Shown here: positions 15,083 through 24,358 of the stretch, in pieces
How the letters are laid out: each line of letters begins with the position of its first letter
Numbering within the stretch: position 1 is the first letter of the stretch
Assembly: GCA_910589075.1 (NCBI GenBank)
Contig: CAJUSK010000007.1
Span: 77,000 to 140,999 of the forward strand
Reading direction: 5' to 3'
DNA from: an uncultured Lachnospiraceae bacterium
GTDB taxonomy: Bacteria; Bacillota; Clostridia; Lachnospirales; Lachnospiraceae
DNA length: 64,000 nt
Position numbers and translations under genes: made by a program
The notes under the pieces: model-generated
What the model was told of the DNA's origin: nothing
Seen by the model: the letters and a program-made list of their open reading frames with translations, nothing else
Databases searched by the model: none

Positions 15083-17317
15083 ATGGACAACGGAAATTTT
15101 AACCAGTACGGCAACGGAAACGGCGGGAATGGAAATAGAGGAGGTAATAACAACAACGGCAACAGAAACGGCGGTTCGGGGGACCAGAATCCCAAACGGC
15201 AGAATACGTTGCTTCTTTTGGTTGCGGCTCTTGTGACATTGCTTTGCATGAGTTTTTTCATGAAAATGATGAATGATGCCACCAATCAGGAGATTTCTTA
15301 TAATGAATTCATTGAAATGGTGGGTAAGGGTAAAGTCGAAAGCGTGGAAATCGGCACCGACAAGCTGACCATCTATCCGGTTCCCGAGGAAGAGGATCAG
15401 AAAGAGGGATTGTTGCAACAGGCAACGCCGCCGGTTACGTATTATACAGGTAAGATCGAGGATGACGATACGCTGACCCAGAGACTGCTGGAGCACAATG
15501 TGAAAGTATCGGGGGATATTCCCGATAATTCCAGTCTGCTGTTTTCCATTCTTCTGACGTATGTCCTCCCGGTTGCCCTGTGTTGGATACTGCTCAGTTT
15601 CCTGATTCGGAAAATGTCAGGCAGCGGCGGCCCCATGGGTGTGGGCAAGAGCAATGCCAAAGTATATGTGCAGAAAGAAACAGGGGTTACATTCAAAGAT
15701 GTGGCAGGGGAGGATGAAGCCAAGGAATCTTTGCAGGAAGTGGTGGATTTTCTGCATAATCCAGGCCGTTATGTGAAGATCGGTGCGAAACTTCCCAAAG
15801 GAGCCCTGTTGGTGGGACCGCCCGGAACAGGTAAGACATTGCTGGCAAAGGCGGTGGCAGGGGAGGCGCATGTGCCCTTTTTCTCCCTGACCGGTTCCGA
15901 CTTTATTGAACTGTATGTGGGTGTGGGCGCATCCCGTGTCCGGGATTTGTTTAAAGAGGCCAACAGGAACGCTCCCTGTATTATATTTATAGATGAGATT
16001 GATGCCATTGGACGCAGCCGGGATTCCAAGTATGGGGGCGGCAACGAGGAACGGGAACAGACATTGAACCAGTTGCTTTCCGAGATGGACGGTTTTGACA
16101 CTTCCAAAGGAATTTTAATTCTGGGCGCCACCAACAGGCCGGAAATACTGGACAAGGCATTGCTGCGTCCGGGACGGTTTGACAGGCGGATTATCGTGGA
16201 TAAGCCGGATCTGAAAGGGCGTGTGGAAATACTCAAAGTCCATGCCAAAGATGTGCTGATGGATGACAGTGTGGATCTGGACGCCATTGCGCTTGCCACC
16301 AGCGGCGCCGTAGGGTCTGACCTTGCCAATATGATCAATGAGGCGGCTATCAATGCGGTCAAAGAAAGCCGGGAATATGTATGTCAGAAGGATCTGTTCA
16401 ATGCGGTGGAGATCGTTCTGGTGGGCAAAGAGAAGAAAGACCGCATTATGAGCAAGGAAGAGCGGAAGATTGTTTCTTATCATGAGGTAGGGCATGCTCT
16501 GATCAGCGCCCTTCAGAAAAATTCCGAACCGGTACAGAAGATTACCATTGTCCCCAGAACCATGGGGGCCCTGGGATATGTAATGCATGTGCCGGAGGAA
16601 GAGAAGTATCTGAATACACAGGCAGAACTGCATGATATGCTTGTCGGTCTGCTGGGCGGCCGCGCCGCAGAGGAAATCGTATTTGATACGGTGACTACAG
16701 GCGCTGCCAACGATATAGAAAAGGCAACCAATATTGCCAGAAGTATGGTGACTCAGTATGGTATGAGTAAAAAATTCGGGCTGATGGGGCTGGAATCTGT
16801 GGAGAGCCGTTACCTGGATGGCCGGACGGTGATGAACTGTGCGGATGCCACTGCTTCTGCGGTTGATGCGGAAGTTATGAAGATTCTGAAAGACGGTTAT
16901 AAGGAAGCAAAACGCCTGCTGAAAGATAACCGTAAGGTGATGGATGAACTGGCAGCATTCCTGATTCAGAAAGAAACCATCACCGGCAAGGAATTTATGA
17001 AAATCTTCCGTAAGATAAAGGGTATCCCGGAGCCTGAAGAAACCACCAAAGAAAACCTGAAAGAGAAAAAGAAAGAAATATTTCCATTGCCCGATAAGTC
17101 CGGACAAGCGGAAGATACCGGGACAGAGAATGAGCCTGTCACAGACGGGCCCCGGCAGGCGGATGCAGATTCTGAAAAGGAGAATACTCCTGCCGTAAGA
17201 CAGCGCATCATCGTACGGAATGGAACCTATATGCCGGAAAACTGGTATGGACAAAAGGCGGAATCTTCGTCAGAGGCAGTTGCGGAGGCAGAAGATGCCC
17301 CGGAAGAGGATGTATAA
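15083..17317 (+). CDS. ftsH: ATP-dependent zinc metalloprotease FtsH
   Basis: This is a membrane AAA+ protease that removes damaged membrane and regulatory proteins; 744 residues. An Asn/Gly-rich N-terminus (about 1-40) precedes transmembrane helix 1 (about 45-65) and a second helix near 155-175. The AAA domain has Walker A GPPGTGKT (245-252), Walker B FIDEID (about 302-307) and the second region of homology with LRPGRFDR. The zinc site HEVGH is at 467-471. The C-terminal tail of about 110 residues is Glu-rich and longer than usual. AGGAGGG lies 5 bases before ATG 15083; the longer frame from 15041 lacks such a site. The leader holds an operator-like dyad and repeat copy C. Confidence 0.96.
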   Translation: MDNGNFNQYGNGNGGNGNRGGNNNNGNRNGGSGDQNPKRQNTLLLLVAALVTLLCMSFFMKMMNDATNQEISYNEFIEMVGKGKVESVEIGTDKLTIYPVPEEEDQKEGLLQQATPPVTYYTGKIEDDDTLTQRLLEHNVKVSGDIPDNSSLLFSILLTYVLPVALCWILLSFLIRKMSGSGGPMGVGKSNAKVYVQKETGVTFKDVAGEDEAKESLQEVVDFLHNPGRYVKIGAKLPKGALLVGPPGTGKTLLAKAVAGEAHVPFFSLTGSDFIELYVGVGASRVRDLFKEANRNAPCIIFIDEIDAIGRSRDSKYGGGNEEREQTLNQLLSEMDGFDTSKGILILGATNRPEILDKALLRPGRFDRRIIVDKPDLKGRVEILKVHAKDVLMDDSVDLDAIALATSGAVGSDLANMINEAAINAVKESREYVCQKDLFNAVEIVLVGKEKKDRIMSKEERKIVSYHEVGHALISALQKNSEPVQKITIVPRTMGALGYVMHVPEEEKYLNTQAELHDMLVGLLGGRAAEEIVFDTVTTGAANDIEKATNIARSMVTQYGMSKKFGLMGLESVESRYLDGRTVMNCADATASAVDAEVMKILKDGYKEAKRLLKDNRKVMDELAAFLIQKETITGKEFMKIFRKIKGIPEPEETTKENLKEKKKEIFPLPDKSGQAEDTGTENEPVTDGPRQADADSEKENTPAVRQRIIVRNGTYMPENWYGQKAESSSEAVAEAEDAPEEDV

Positions 17318-17348
17318 CAATCTGCCATAATATGGAATATATGAATAG

Positions 17349-17378
17349 ATGCCCCGTTGCCATTGACGGGGCATTTTT
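17349..17378 (+). terminator. Rho-independent terminator of ftsH
   Basis: ATGCCCCGT (17349-17357) pairs with ACGGGGCAT (17366-17374), followed by TTTT. Confidence 0.9.
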
Positions 17379-17435
17379 CAGGCAGGGACGGTATCCGGCA
17401 TCTTTGCCTGTGGCAGTTAAAAAGGGGAAAAGTCA

Positions 17436-19301
17436 GTGTTTCAGATTGAGGAAGAATTAAAGAAGCTGCCCAAGTCTCCGGGCGTGTATATAATGCGGGA
17501 TGGGCATGATACCATTCTCTATGTGGGCAAAGCAATCAATTTGCATAACCGGGTTCGCTCTTATTTCCGACCAAATATCGGCAGAGGGCCCCAGATTGAC
17601 CGGATGGTAAGTCTGATTGACCATTTTGAATACATTGTCACAGACTCGGAACTGGAAGCGCTGGTACTGGAAAATAATCTGATTAAAGAGTACAGTCCTA
17701 AATATAATACATTGCTGAAAGATGATAAAACATATCCTTATATTAAAGTGACTCTGGGGGAGTCTTATCCCAGAGTACTTTTCTCCAGGGAAATGAAAAA
17801 GGATAAGTCCCGGTATTTTGGACCCTATACCAGTGCCACTTCCGTGAAAGACACCATTGATTTGATTAACAGGCTGTACCGGCTCCGCACCTGTCATAAG
17901 AAATTCCCCAGGGATATGGGTGCGGAACGGCCATGCCTGAATTATCATATCGGACGGTGCATGGCGCCCTGTCAGGGGAATATTTCCGAAGAAACCTATG
18001 GGCAGCAGATCGGGAAGGCTCTGGATTTTCTGAACGGAAATTACAACGCCATCCTGAAGGAACTGGAAGATAAAATGACAGAAGCGTCAGAAGATATGAA
18101 GTTCGAAGAAGCTATCTCCTATCGGGAACTGCTGAAAAGTGTGAAATCCATAGCCCAGAAACAGAAAATGACCGATACGGACGGGGAAGATAAAGATATT
18201 ATTGCCATGGCGAAGGATGAGGACGAGGCAGTGGTTCAGGTATTTTTTATCCGGGGCGGCAGGCTGATCGGCAGGGAGCATTTCTATATGACACATGTGT
18301 CGGATAATACCAGGGCAGAAATTCTGGGGAGCTTTGTCAAACAGTTCTATGCAGGAACCCCCTTTATTCCCAGAGAACTGATGCTACAGGAAGAGATTGA
18401 AGAATGGGAGATTATAGAGACCTGGCTTACGAGAAGAAAAGGCAGCCGGGTGCATATCCGGGTACCTAAGATTGGCGCCAGAGAGAAGCTGGTAGATCTT
18501 GCAGCCCAGAACGCGGCGCTGGTACTGAGCCAGGACCGGGAACGGATCAAACGGGAAGAAGGGCGTACCATTGGGGCGGCAAAGGAAATTGCCGCGCTGC
18601 TGGGACTTGAGAACATCAGCCGTATGGAAGCCTTTGATATTTCCAATATCAGCGGTTTTGCCAATGTGGGTTCCATGGTGGTATTTGAAAAAGGTAAGGC
18701 GAAACGCAGTGATTACCGAAAATTTAAGATTCGTTCCGTGAGCGGTCCCAATGATTATGCGTGCATGAAGGAAGTGCTGGAGAGGCGGTTTCTCCACGGC
18801 ATGGAAGAATGGGAAGAACGGGAAGAAAAGCAGTTGGATCAGGAGCTGGGCAGTTTTACCAGATTTCCGGATCTGCTGTTGATGGACGGCGGCAGAGGAC
18901 AGGTGAACATTGCCCTGGAGGTATTGGAGGAGCTGGGACTCTCCATCCCCGTATGCGGTATGGTAAAGGACGATGGGCACCGCACACGGGGACTGTATTA
19001 TAACAATGAGGAGATTCCCATTGACCACCGTTCGGAAGGGTTTAAACTGATTACCAGAATTCAGGATGAAGCCCATCGCTTCGCCATTGAATATCACCGT
19101 TCCCTGCGGGGAAAGAGCCAGGTAAAAAGTGTGCTGGATGATATACCCGGTGTGGGGCCGGCCAGGCGGAAAGCGCTTATGCGGCATTTTGCCTCACTGG
19201 AAGAGATACGGAAGGCGGATGTGGAAACCCTGTGCCGCATCCCGGAGATTAACAGGCGCAGTGCGGCGGAAATATACAACTTTTTCCATGAGAAAAATTG
19301 A
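17436..19301 (+). CDS. uvrC: Excinuclease ABC subunit C
   Basis: UvrC makes both incisions around DNA lesions in nucleotide excision repair. The protein has 621 residues. The GIY-YIG nuclease domain (about 12-95) shows PGVYIMRD and LYVGKA. A Cys-containing patch PCLNYHIGRCMAPC follows, then a UVR motif (about 205-240, EEAISYRELL), the RNase H-like C-terminal nuclease (about 400-540, ISNISGF, LLMDGGRGQ) and a helix-hairpin-helix tail (IPGVGPARRKAL). The start is GTG 17436, with AAAGGGG about 8 bases upstream. It opens the uvrC-hprK-ROK-murB-rapZ-whiA block; the hprK promoter overlaps its stop codon. Confidence 0.97.
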   Translation: MFQIEEELKKLPKSPGVYIMRDGHDTILYVGKAINLHNRVRSYFRPNIGRGPQIDRMVSLIDHFEYIVTDSELEALVLENNLIKEYSPKYNTLLKDDKTYPYIKVTLGESYPRVLFSREMKKDKSRYFGPYTSATSVKDTIDLINRLYRLRTCHKKFPRDMGAERPCLNYHIGRCMAPCQGNISEETYGQQIGKALDFLNGNYNAILKELEDKMTEASEDMKFEEAISYRELLKSVKSIAQKQKMTDTDGEDKDIIAMAKDEDEAVVQVFFIRGGRLIGREHFYMTHVSDNTRAEILGSFVKQFYAGTPFIPRELMLQEEIEEWEIIETWLTRRKGSRVHIRVPKIGAREKLVDLAAQNAALVLSQDRERIKREEGRTIGAAKEIAALLGLENISRMEAFDISNISGFANVGSMVVFEKGKAKRSDYRKFKIRSVSGPNDYACMKEVLERRFLHGMEEWEEREEKQLDQELGSFTRFPDLLLMDGGRGQVNIALEVLEELGLSIPVCGMVKDDGHRTRGLYYNNEEIPIDHRSEGFKLITRIQDEAHRFAIEYHRSLRGKSQVKSVLDDIPGVGPARRKALMRHFASLEEIRKADVETLCRIPEINRRSAAEIYNFFHEKN

Positions 19302-19326
19302 TAAGAATCACGGTTTATGTTACACT
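19298..19326 (+). promoter_or_regulatory. Sigma-A promoter of the hprK operon
   Basis: TTGATA at 19298-19303, a 17-base spacer and TACACT at 19321-19326. The -35 overlaps the uvrC stop codon. Confidence 0.65.
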
Positions 19327-19381
19327 AAAAAGTAGGCCGGATATGGTCTGAATATAAGGAAGGATAGAGGGGCATGCGTAC

Positions 19382-20323
19382 ATGGCTGTTGTAAAATTAT
19401 CGAGAGTGATAGAAAGAATGAAGCTGGAAAATCTGACGCCGGAGATTGATCTCAAGGGTATTAAGATTACCCAGCCGGATATTAACCGGCCTGCCATCCA
19501 GATGACAGGATATTTCGAACATTTTGAGTGTACACGCCTGCAGATTATCGGGTTTGTGGAATACACCTATATGCAGGGGATGAGCGATGAAAAAAAGAAA
19601 GAGATATACACAAAGCTGCTTTCTTATGACATTCCGGCGATTATTTTCTGCCGGGAACTGCAGCCGGACGATTACTTTAAACAGATTGCCATTGAGAATC
19701 ATGTGCCTCTGCTTATGACAAGGAAAGCCACTTCTGCATTTATGGCAGAAACCATCCGATGGCTGAATGTAAAACTGGCGCCCTGTATTTCCGTTCACGG
19801 CGTATTGGTGGATGTCTATGGTGAAGGTGTTCTGATTACAGGAGAGAGCGGTATCGGCAAATCGGAGGCGGCTCTGGAACTGATTAAGAGGGGGCACCGT
19901 CTGGTGACGGATGATGTGGTGGAACTGCGCAAAGTGAGCGAAGATACACTGGTGGGTTCCGCACCGGATATTACAAAACACTTTATCGAGCTGCGCGGTA
20001 TCGGCATTGTGGACGTAAAAGCGCTGTTCGGTGTATCTTCCGTCAAGGATACCCAGTCCATTGATCTGGTCATCAAGCTGGAAGAGTGGGATAAGGATAA
20101 AGAATATGACCGTCTGGGTCTGGAAGAGGAATATACAGAGTATTTGGGCAATAAGATTGTATATCATAATATTCCCATACGTCCCGGCAGGAATCTGGCG
20201 CTGATTTGTGAATCGGCGGCTATCAATCACCGTCAGAAGAAGATGGGTTATAATGCAGCACAGGAGCTTTATACAAGAGTACAGAATTCTCTGGCCAGAA
20301 AACGGGAAGAGGCAGAGGAATAA
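19382..20323 (+). CDS. hprK: HPr kinase/phosphorylase
   Basis: This enzyme phosphorylates and dephosphorylates Ser46 of HPr and Crh, the signal for CcpA-dependent catabolite repression. The protein has 313 residues. The N-terminal domain (about 1-130) is followed by the kinase domain, with catalytic H139 in SVHGVLVD, Walker A GESGIGKS (154-161) and the HprK signature RGIGIVDVKALFG. It starts a run of genes (hprK, ROK kinase, murB, rapZ, whiA, crh-like) that couples sugar signalling to cell-wall synthesis. Its likely substrate, a Crh-like protein, is encoded about 4 kb downstream. Confidence 0.96.
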   Translation: MAVVKLSRVIERMKLENLTPEIDLKGIKITQPDINRPAIQMTGYFEHFECTRLQIIGFVEYTYMQGMSDEKKKEIYTKLLSYDIPAIIFCRELQPDDYFKQIAIENHVPLLMTRKATSAFMAETIRWLNVKLAPCISVHGVLVDVYGEGVLITGESGIGKSEAALELIKRGHRLVTDDVVELRKVSEDTLVGSAPDITKHFIELRGIGIVDVKALFGVSSVKDTQSIDLVIKLEEWDKDKEYDRLGLEEEYTEYLGNKIVYHNIPIRPGRNLALICESAAINHRQKKMGYNAAQELYTRVQNSLARKREEAEE

Positions 20324-20352
20324 AGTATAGCATGAATTGAGGGAGGAAGCAT

Positions 20353-21288
20353 ATGAAGAAATACTGCTTTGGCGTGGATGTCGGGGGCACCACAGTGAAA
20401 ATCGGTCTGTTTGACAAAGAAGGGAATATTCTGGACAAATGGGAGATTCCCACCAGGACTGAACACAATGGCAGTGAGATTTTGCCGGATATCGCGAAGG
20501 CCCTGGAGAAAAAGATGGAAGAAAAGGGCCTGAAGAAAGAAGATATGGTAGGGGTGGGAATCGGCGCACCTGGCCCCATTGATAAGGAAGGCACTGTCTA
20601 TGAGGCCGTGAATCTGGGTTGGAGCGTGTTCAGTATCCGGGATACACTAAAAGCGTTGTGTGGAATGCCTGTGCGGGCAGGGAATGATGCCAATGTGGCG
20701 GCTCTGGGAGAAATGTGGAAAGGCGGCGGACAGGGGTATCTGAATCTGGTTCTTGTAACACTGGGTACCGGCGTGGGCGGCGGTATTATTGTAAACGGTG
20801 AGATATTGAACGGTGCTACCGGTGCAGGTGGCGAGATCGGTCATATCCACATCCAGGATGGGGAAGAAGACGCCTGTGGATGCGGTAACCACGGCTGTCT
20901 GGAGCAGTATGCTTCTGCTACGGGGATTGTTCGTCTGGCGGGCCGTATACTTGGGGCCACCGATGAAGATTCTGTTCTGAGGCAGGGTGAGGTATCGGCG
21001 AAAGCTGTTTTTGACGCAGTGAAGGCTGGCGACGCAGTGGCAATCCGGATTGCAGAAGCATTTGGTGAATATCTGGGAAAAGGACTGGCAGCGATTGCAG
21101 GCGTGGTGAATCCGGAGGCTTTTGTAATCGGCGGCGGCGTATCAAAAGCGGGGAATATCCTCTTTGATTTTATAGAGAAAAACTACAAAAAATATGTATT
21201 TCATGGCAGCAAAGATGCAAAGTTTGAACTTGCAACCCTTGGGAATGACGCAGGGATCTGCGGCGCTGCCAAATTGATACTTGAATAA
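20353..21288 (+). CDS. ROK-family glucokinase
   Basis: This 311-residue sugar kinase probably phosphorylates glucose to glucose 6-phosphate. The ATP-binding motif GVDVGGTTVKIGLFD opens the protein. The catalytic region has GNDANVAALGE, then LGTGVGGGIIVNGE. The ROK zinc motif CGCGNHGCLEQYASATG is intact, with the conserved EIGHIHI just before it. There is no N-terminal helix-turn-helix, so this is an enzyme rather than a ROK repressor. AGGAGG-like GGGAGGAAG precedes the ATG, 30 bases after hprK. Placement between hprK and murB is common in Lachnospiraceae. Other hexose substrates cannot be excluded. Confidence 0.9.
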   Translation: MKKYCFGVDVGGTTVKIGLFDKEGNILDKWEIPTRTEHNGSEILPDIAKALEKKMEEKGLKKEDMVGVGIGAPGPIDKEGTVYEAVNLGWSVFSIRDTLKALCGMPVRAGNDANVAALGEMWKGGGQGYLNLVLVTLGTGVGGGIIVNGEILNGATGAGGEIGHIHIQDGEEDACGCGNHGCLEQYASATGIVRLAGRILGATDEDSVLRQGEVSAKAVFDAVKAGDAVAIRIAEAFGEYLGKGLAAIAGVVNPEAFVIGGGVSKAGNILFDFIEKNYKKYVFHGSKDAKFELATLGNDAGICGAAKLILE

Positions 21289-21337
21289 TTAACAGAAAAG
21301 CAGCATATGCTGAAAAAAATAACACAGGTGAAAAACA

Positions 21338-22249
21338 GTGAATCAGGCAATGAAAGATTATGTGGCATCCATTTTGCCGGCAGAAGATATTAAAATACGG
21401 GAACCGCTGGATCGATACACCAGTTTTCGTACAGGCGGTGAAGCGGACTGCATGCTGTTGGTGAACGATGCGGAACAGTTGGGCAAGCTCCTGAAATACA
21501 TGAGCATAACAGGAAATGATTACTTCCTGCTGGGAAACGGGACAAATCTGCTTGTAAGCGACAGAGGATATGACGGGACTGTCATAAAGTTTGGGCCGGG
21601 AATGAGCCGGATCCATGTGGACGGAGAGCGGGTGTATGTGCAGGCGGGTGCACTTCTGTCACAGACGGCAAAGCGTGCCATGGAGGAAGGGCTGAGTGGA
21701 CTGGAATTTGCTTCCGGCATTCCGGGAAGCATCGGCGGCGGACTGGTTATGAACGCCGGCGCTTATGGCGGCGAAATGAGCCAGATTGTGGAGAGTGTGA
21801 CCGTGATGAATGAAAGCGGTGAAATTATGGAGTTGGATTGTGATACCATGGAGTTTGGGTATCGGACCAGCGTCATAAAAAATCGTGCTTTTGTTGTATT
21901 GGAGGCAGCGTTGCATCTGCAACGGGGGGATAAGGCGGACATCCAGGCGAAGATGGAAGAGTTTGCGGCCAGGAGAAAGGAAAAACAGCCGTTGGAATAT
22001 CCCAGCGCAGGCAGTATATTCAAACGTCCGGAAGGATATTTTGCGGGGAAGCTGATCATGGACAGCGGTATGAGAGGATACCGCGTGGGCGGCGCGCAGG
22101 TTTCGGAAAAGCATTGTGGTTTTATTATCAATACAGGGAATGCCACATCAGAGGATATTGCGGAACTGATGGCGGAAGTACAGGATCGGGTGAAGGAACG
22201 ATTTCGTGTTTCACTGGAACCGGAAATTGTCAGACTGGGAAAATTTTAA
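21338..22249 (+). CDS. murB: UDP-N-acetylenolpyruvoylglucosamine reductase
   Basis: MurB reduces the enolpyruvyl group to give UDP-MurNAc, the second committed step of peptidoglycan precursor synthesis. The protein has 303 residues. The FAD-binding domain has YTSFRTGGEAD near the start, LGNGTNLLVSD and GIPGSIGGGLVMNAGAYGGEM. The C-terminal substrate domain has YPSAGSIFKRP, with the catalytic Ser, and a late Glu. The shortened C-terminal layout without the tyrosine loop fits type II MurB of Gram-positives. The start is GTG 21338, with AGGTG about 7 bases upstream. It is part of the hprK operon. Confidence 0.95.
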   Translation: MNQAMKDYVASILPAEDIKIREPLDRYTSFRTGGEADCMLLVNDAEQLGKLLKYMSITGNDYFLLGNGTNLLVSDRGYDGTVIKFGPGMSRIHVDGERVYVQAGALLSQTAKRAMEEGLSGLEFASGIPGSIGGGLVMNAGAYGGEMSQIVESVTVMNESGEIMELDCDTMEFGYRTSVIKNRAFVVLEAALHLQRGDKADIQAKMEEFAARRKEKQPLEYPSAGSIFKRPEGYFAGKLIMDSGMRGYRVGGAQVSEKHCGFIINTGNATSEDIAELMAEVQDRVKERFRVSLEPEIVRLGKF

Positions 22250-22277
22250 TTCCCACTGATCAGGGGAGTGACGGCGG

Positions 22278-23147
22278 ATGAGATTTGTGATCGTAACGGG
22301 AATGAGTGGCGGTGGGAAAAGAACCGCTTTGAAAATGCTGGAAGATGCCGGTTTTTTCTGTGTGGACAACCTGCCGATTCCGCTGCTGGAAAAGTTTGTG
22401 GAACTGATTGCCATGCCAGGCCAGGAGATATCAAAAGTCGCACTGGGCCTGGATGTGCGGACGGACCAGTCGTTTCAGGATGTGGAGCGCAGCTTTGAGT
22501 ATCTGGAACAGAACGGATATAGATTTGAAATTCTGTTTATGGAAGCCAGCGACGCCGTTCTGATCAGACGGTATAAGGAAAGCCGGAGGATGCATCCCCT
22601 GGCTTCCTATGAAGGCGGAAGAGTGGAGGACGGTATCCGGCGGGAGCGCAAGGTACTGGAGTCCATGAAGAAAAAGGCAGATTATGTGATTGATACCTCC
22701 AATCTGCTGACGCGGGTGCTGAAGGAAGAACTGGACCGTATTTTTGTGCGGAATGAGGAATATAACAGCCTGATGGTAACGGTTATGTCCTTTGGGTTTA
22801 AAAACGGTATCCCTTCTGATGCAGATCTGATATTTGATGTCAGGTTCCTGCCCAATCCCTTCTACATAGAAGAGCTGAAACGGCTGACCGGAAACGATGC
22901 GCCTGTGCAGGACTATGTTATGGGATTTCCGGAAGCAGAGCAGTTTATTTCCAAATTGACAGACATGCTGCTGTTCCTGATTCCCAATTATGTAAAAGAG
23001 GGAAAATATCAACTGATTATTGGTATTGGATGTACAGGTGGAAAACACAGAAGTGTGACATTCGCCAATGAGCTGTATCGCAGGCTGAAAAATCAGGGGA
23101 ATTATGGACTGACAATTCAGCACAGAGATATTAAGAATGGGATATAG
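22278..23147 (+). CDS. rapZ: RNase adapter/nucleotide-binding protein RapZ (YvcJ)
   Basis: This is a 289-residue P-loop protein. Walker A reads GMSGGGKR (8-15), close to the family GxSGxGKS but with Arg at the usual Ser position. VDNLP follows at about 32-36, and the C-terminal domain shows the family signature IGIGCTGGKHRSV. In E. coli RapZ controls glmZ/glmS and amino-sugar supply; in B. subtilis YvcJ binds and hydrolyses nucleotides and affects competence. ATG 22278 follows GGCGG/GGGGAG. The order murB-rapZ-whiA-crh resembles the B. subtilis yvcJ-yvcK-yvcL-crh cluster, but no yvcK is present between rapZ and whiA. Confidence 0.95.
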   Translation: MRFVIVTGMSGGGKRTALKMLEDAGFFCVDNLPIPLLEKFVELIAMPGQEISKVALGLDVRTDQSFQDVERSFEYLEQNGYRFEILFMEASDAVLIRRYKESRRMHPLASYEGGRVEDGIRRERKVLESMKKKADYVIDTSNLLTRVLKEELDRIFVRNEEYNSLMVTVMSFGFKNGIPSDADLIFDVRFLPNPFYIEELKRLTGNDAPVQDYVMGFPEAEQFISKLTDMLLFLIPNYVKEGKYQLIIGIGCTGGKHRSVTFANELYRRLKNQGNYGLTIQHRDIKNGI

Positions 23148-23156
23148 GAGTTAAGA

Positions 23157-24077
23157 ATGTCTTTTTCCGGTGAAGTAAAGGAAGAACTGGCAGGCCAGAT
23201 CAGTTCTTCCAGACATTGTCAGATTGCAGAGCTGGCAGCGATGGTCTGCTACAGCGGCAGGCTGGAACAGGCAAATACAGGAAATGCCTGCCTGACGATT
23301 CAGGCAGAAAATGAGAAGGTTATCAGAAAAGGCTTTACATTGCTTCAAAAATCATTTAATATATGTACTGGTGTGACTGGAAAAGGTCCCTACTTTTTAA
23401 AAATTGAGGAAAAGGATCAGGTCAGCCGGCTGTTACAGTCATTGAAGCTGTCGGAATATTCCAGTCAGAAAGACGGGAGGATGGACACGGTCAATCCTCT
23501 TTTAATAAAAAATGCCTGTTGCAGGCGTGCATATTTAAGAGGTGCTTTTCTTACCACAGGCTCCATGAGCGATCCTGAGAAGAGTTATCATCTGGAATTT
23601 GTATGTCTGACCCGGCGGCAGGCGCTGCAGTTGCAGGAGATTATCCGGGATTTTGATATAGAAGCCAGAATCGTTACGAGAAAGAATCATGATATTGTGT
23701 ACATGAAAGAGGGGGCAGGCATCGTTGATTTGCTCAATGTGACCGGCGCCCATATTTCTTTGATGAATCTGGAAAATTTGCGCATTGTAAAAGAAATGCG
23801 CAATTCCATAAACAGAAGAGTGAATTGTGAGACAGCAAATATCACTAAGACCGTCAATGCTTCTACAAAACAGATTCAAGATATTATGCTGATCCAGAAA
23901 ACGTTGGGGCTGAAGGGATTACAGGACAGTTTACGGGAGGTTGCGGAAGTACGTTTGGAATATCCTGAGGCAACCCTGAAGGAACTGGGAGAATACTTAA
24001 ACCCACCGGTAGGTAAATCCGGTGTCAACCATAGACTGCGAAAACTAAGTGAAATCGCGGAAAGGATCCGTGGGTAG
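23157..24077 (+). CDS. whiA: DNA-binding protein WhiA
   Basis: This is a 306-residue homologue of the sporulation and cell-division regulator WhiA (YvcL in B. subtilis). The N-terminal half is a degenerate LAGLIDADG fold (FSGEVKEELA at the start, CCRRAYLRGAFLTTGS at about 120-135). The C-terminal helix-turn-helix (about 225-306) ends in SGVNHRLRKLSEIA. It starts 9 bases after rapZ, with AGGAG overlapping the rapZ stop, and is followed by the Crh-like gene, the conserved order in Firmicutes. Confidence 0.95.
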   Translation: MSFSGEVKEELAGQISSSRHCQIAELAAMVCYSGRLEQANTGNACLTIQAENEKVIRKGFTLLQKSFNICTGVTGKGPYFLKIEEKDQVSRLLQSLKLSEYSSQKDGRMDTVNPLLIKNACCRRAYLRGAFLTTGSMSDPEKSYHLEFVCLTRRQALQLQEIIRDFDIEARIVTRKNHDIVYMKEGAGIVDLLNVTGAHISLMNLENLRIVKEMRNSINRRVNCETANITKTVNASTKQIQDIMLIQKTLGLKGLQDSLREVAEVRLEYPEATLKELGEYLNPPVGKSGVNHRLRKLSEIAERIRG

Positions 24078-24092
24078 TAAGGAGGAGAAGTT

Positions 24093-24353
24093 ATGATTAA
24101 AAAATCTGTGAGAATCCATCTTTCGAATGGATTGGAAGCAAGGCCGGTTGCGCTGTTGGTACAGGTGGCCAGCCAGTTTGAGAGCACCGTGTATCTGGAA
24201 ACCAGTGACAAACGGGTAAATGCCAAAAGTATTATGGGTATGATGAACCTGGGACTTGACAATGGAGAAGAAGTTTCGGTTGTTTGTGAAGGGGTGGATG
24301 AAGAGTCTGCCATGACAGATGTGGAAAGGTTTTTGCTAGGAGAGGCTTCATGA
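24093..24353 (+). CDS. crh: Crh-like HPr paralogue (Glu at position 15)
   Basis: This is an 86-residue HPr-fold protein. The site that carries the PTS phosphate in HPr, His15, is Glu here (GLEARPVA, E15), so it cannot relay phosphate from PEP. The regulatory serine S46 is kept in VNAKSIMGMM, the HprK target. B. subtilis Crh has Gln at position 15 with the same surroundings and serves only as a CcpA co-repressor; gene order (directly after whiA) also matches crh. The call as Crh-like is therefore by motif and position. A Glu might mimic a phosphorylated His, but that is speculation. AAGGAGG precedes ATG 24093. Confidence 0.85.
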   Translation: MIKKSVRIHLSNGLEARPVALLVQVASQFESTVYLETSDKRVNAKSIMGMMNLGLDNGEEVSVVCEGVDEESAMTDVERFLLGEAS

Positions 24354-24358
24354 AGTAA

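Noticed and set aside
16115..17254. A 379-residue minus-strand frame opposite ftsH
   Set aside because: It lies wholly within ftsH, with no start signals and shadow-like composition.
19397..20569. A 390-residue minus-strand frame opposite hprK and the ROK kinase
   Set aside because: It is a shadow spanning two real genes and lacks a ribosome site or family motifs.
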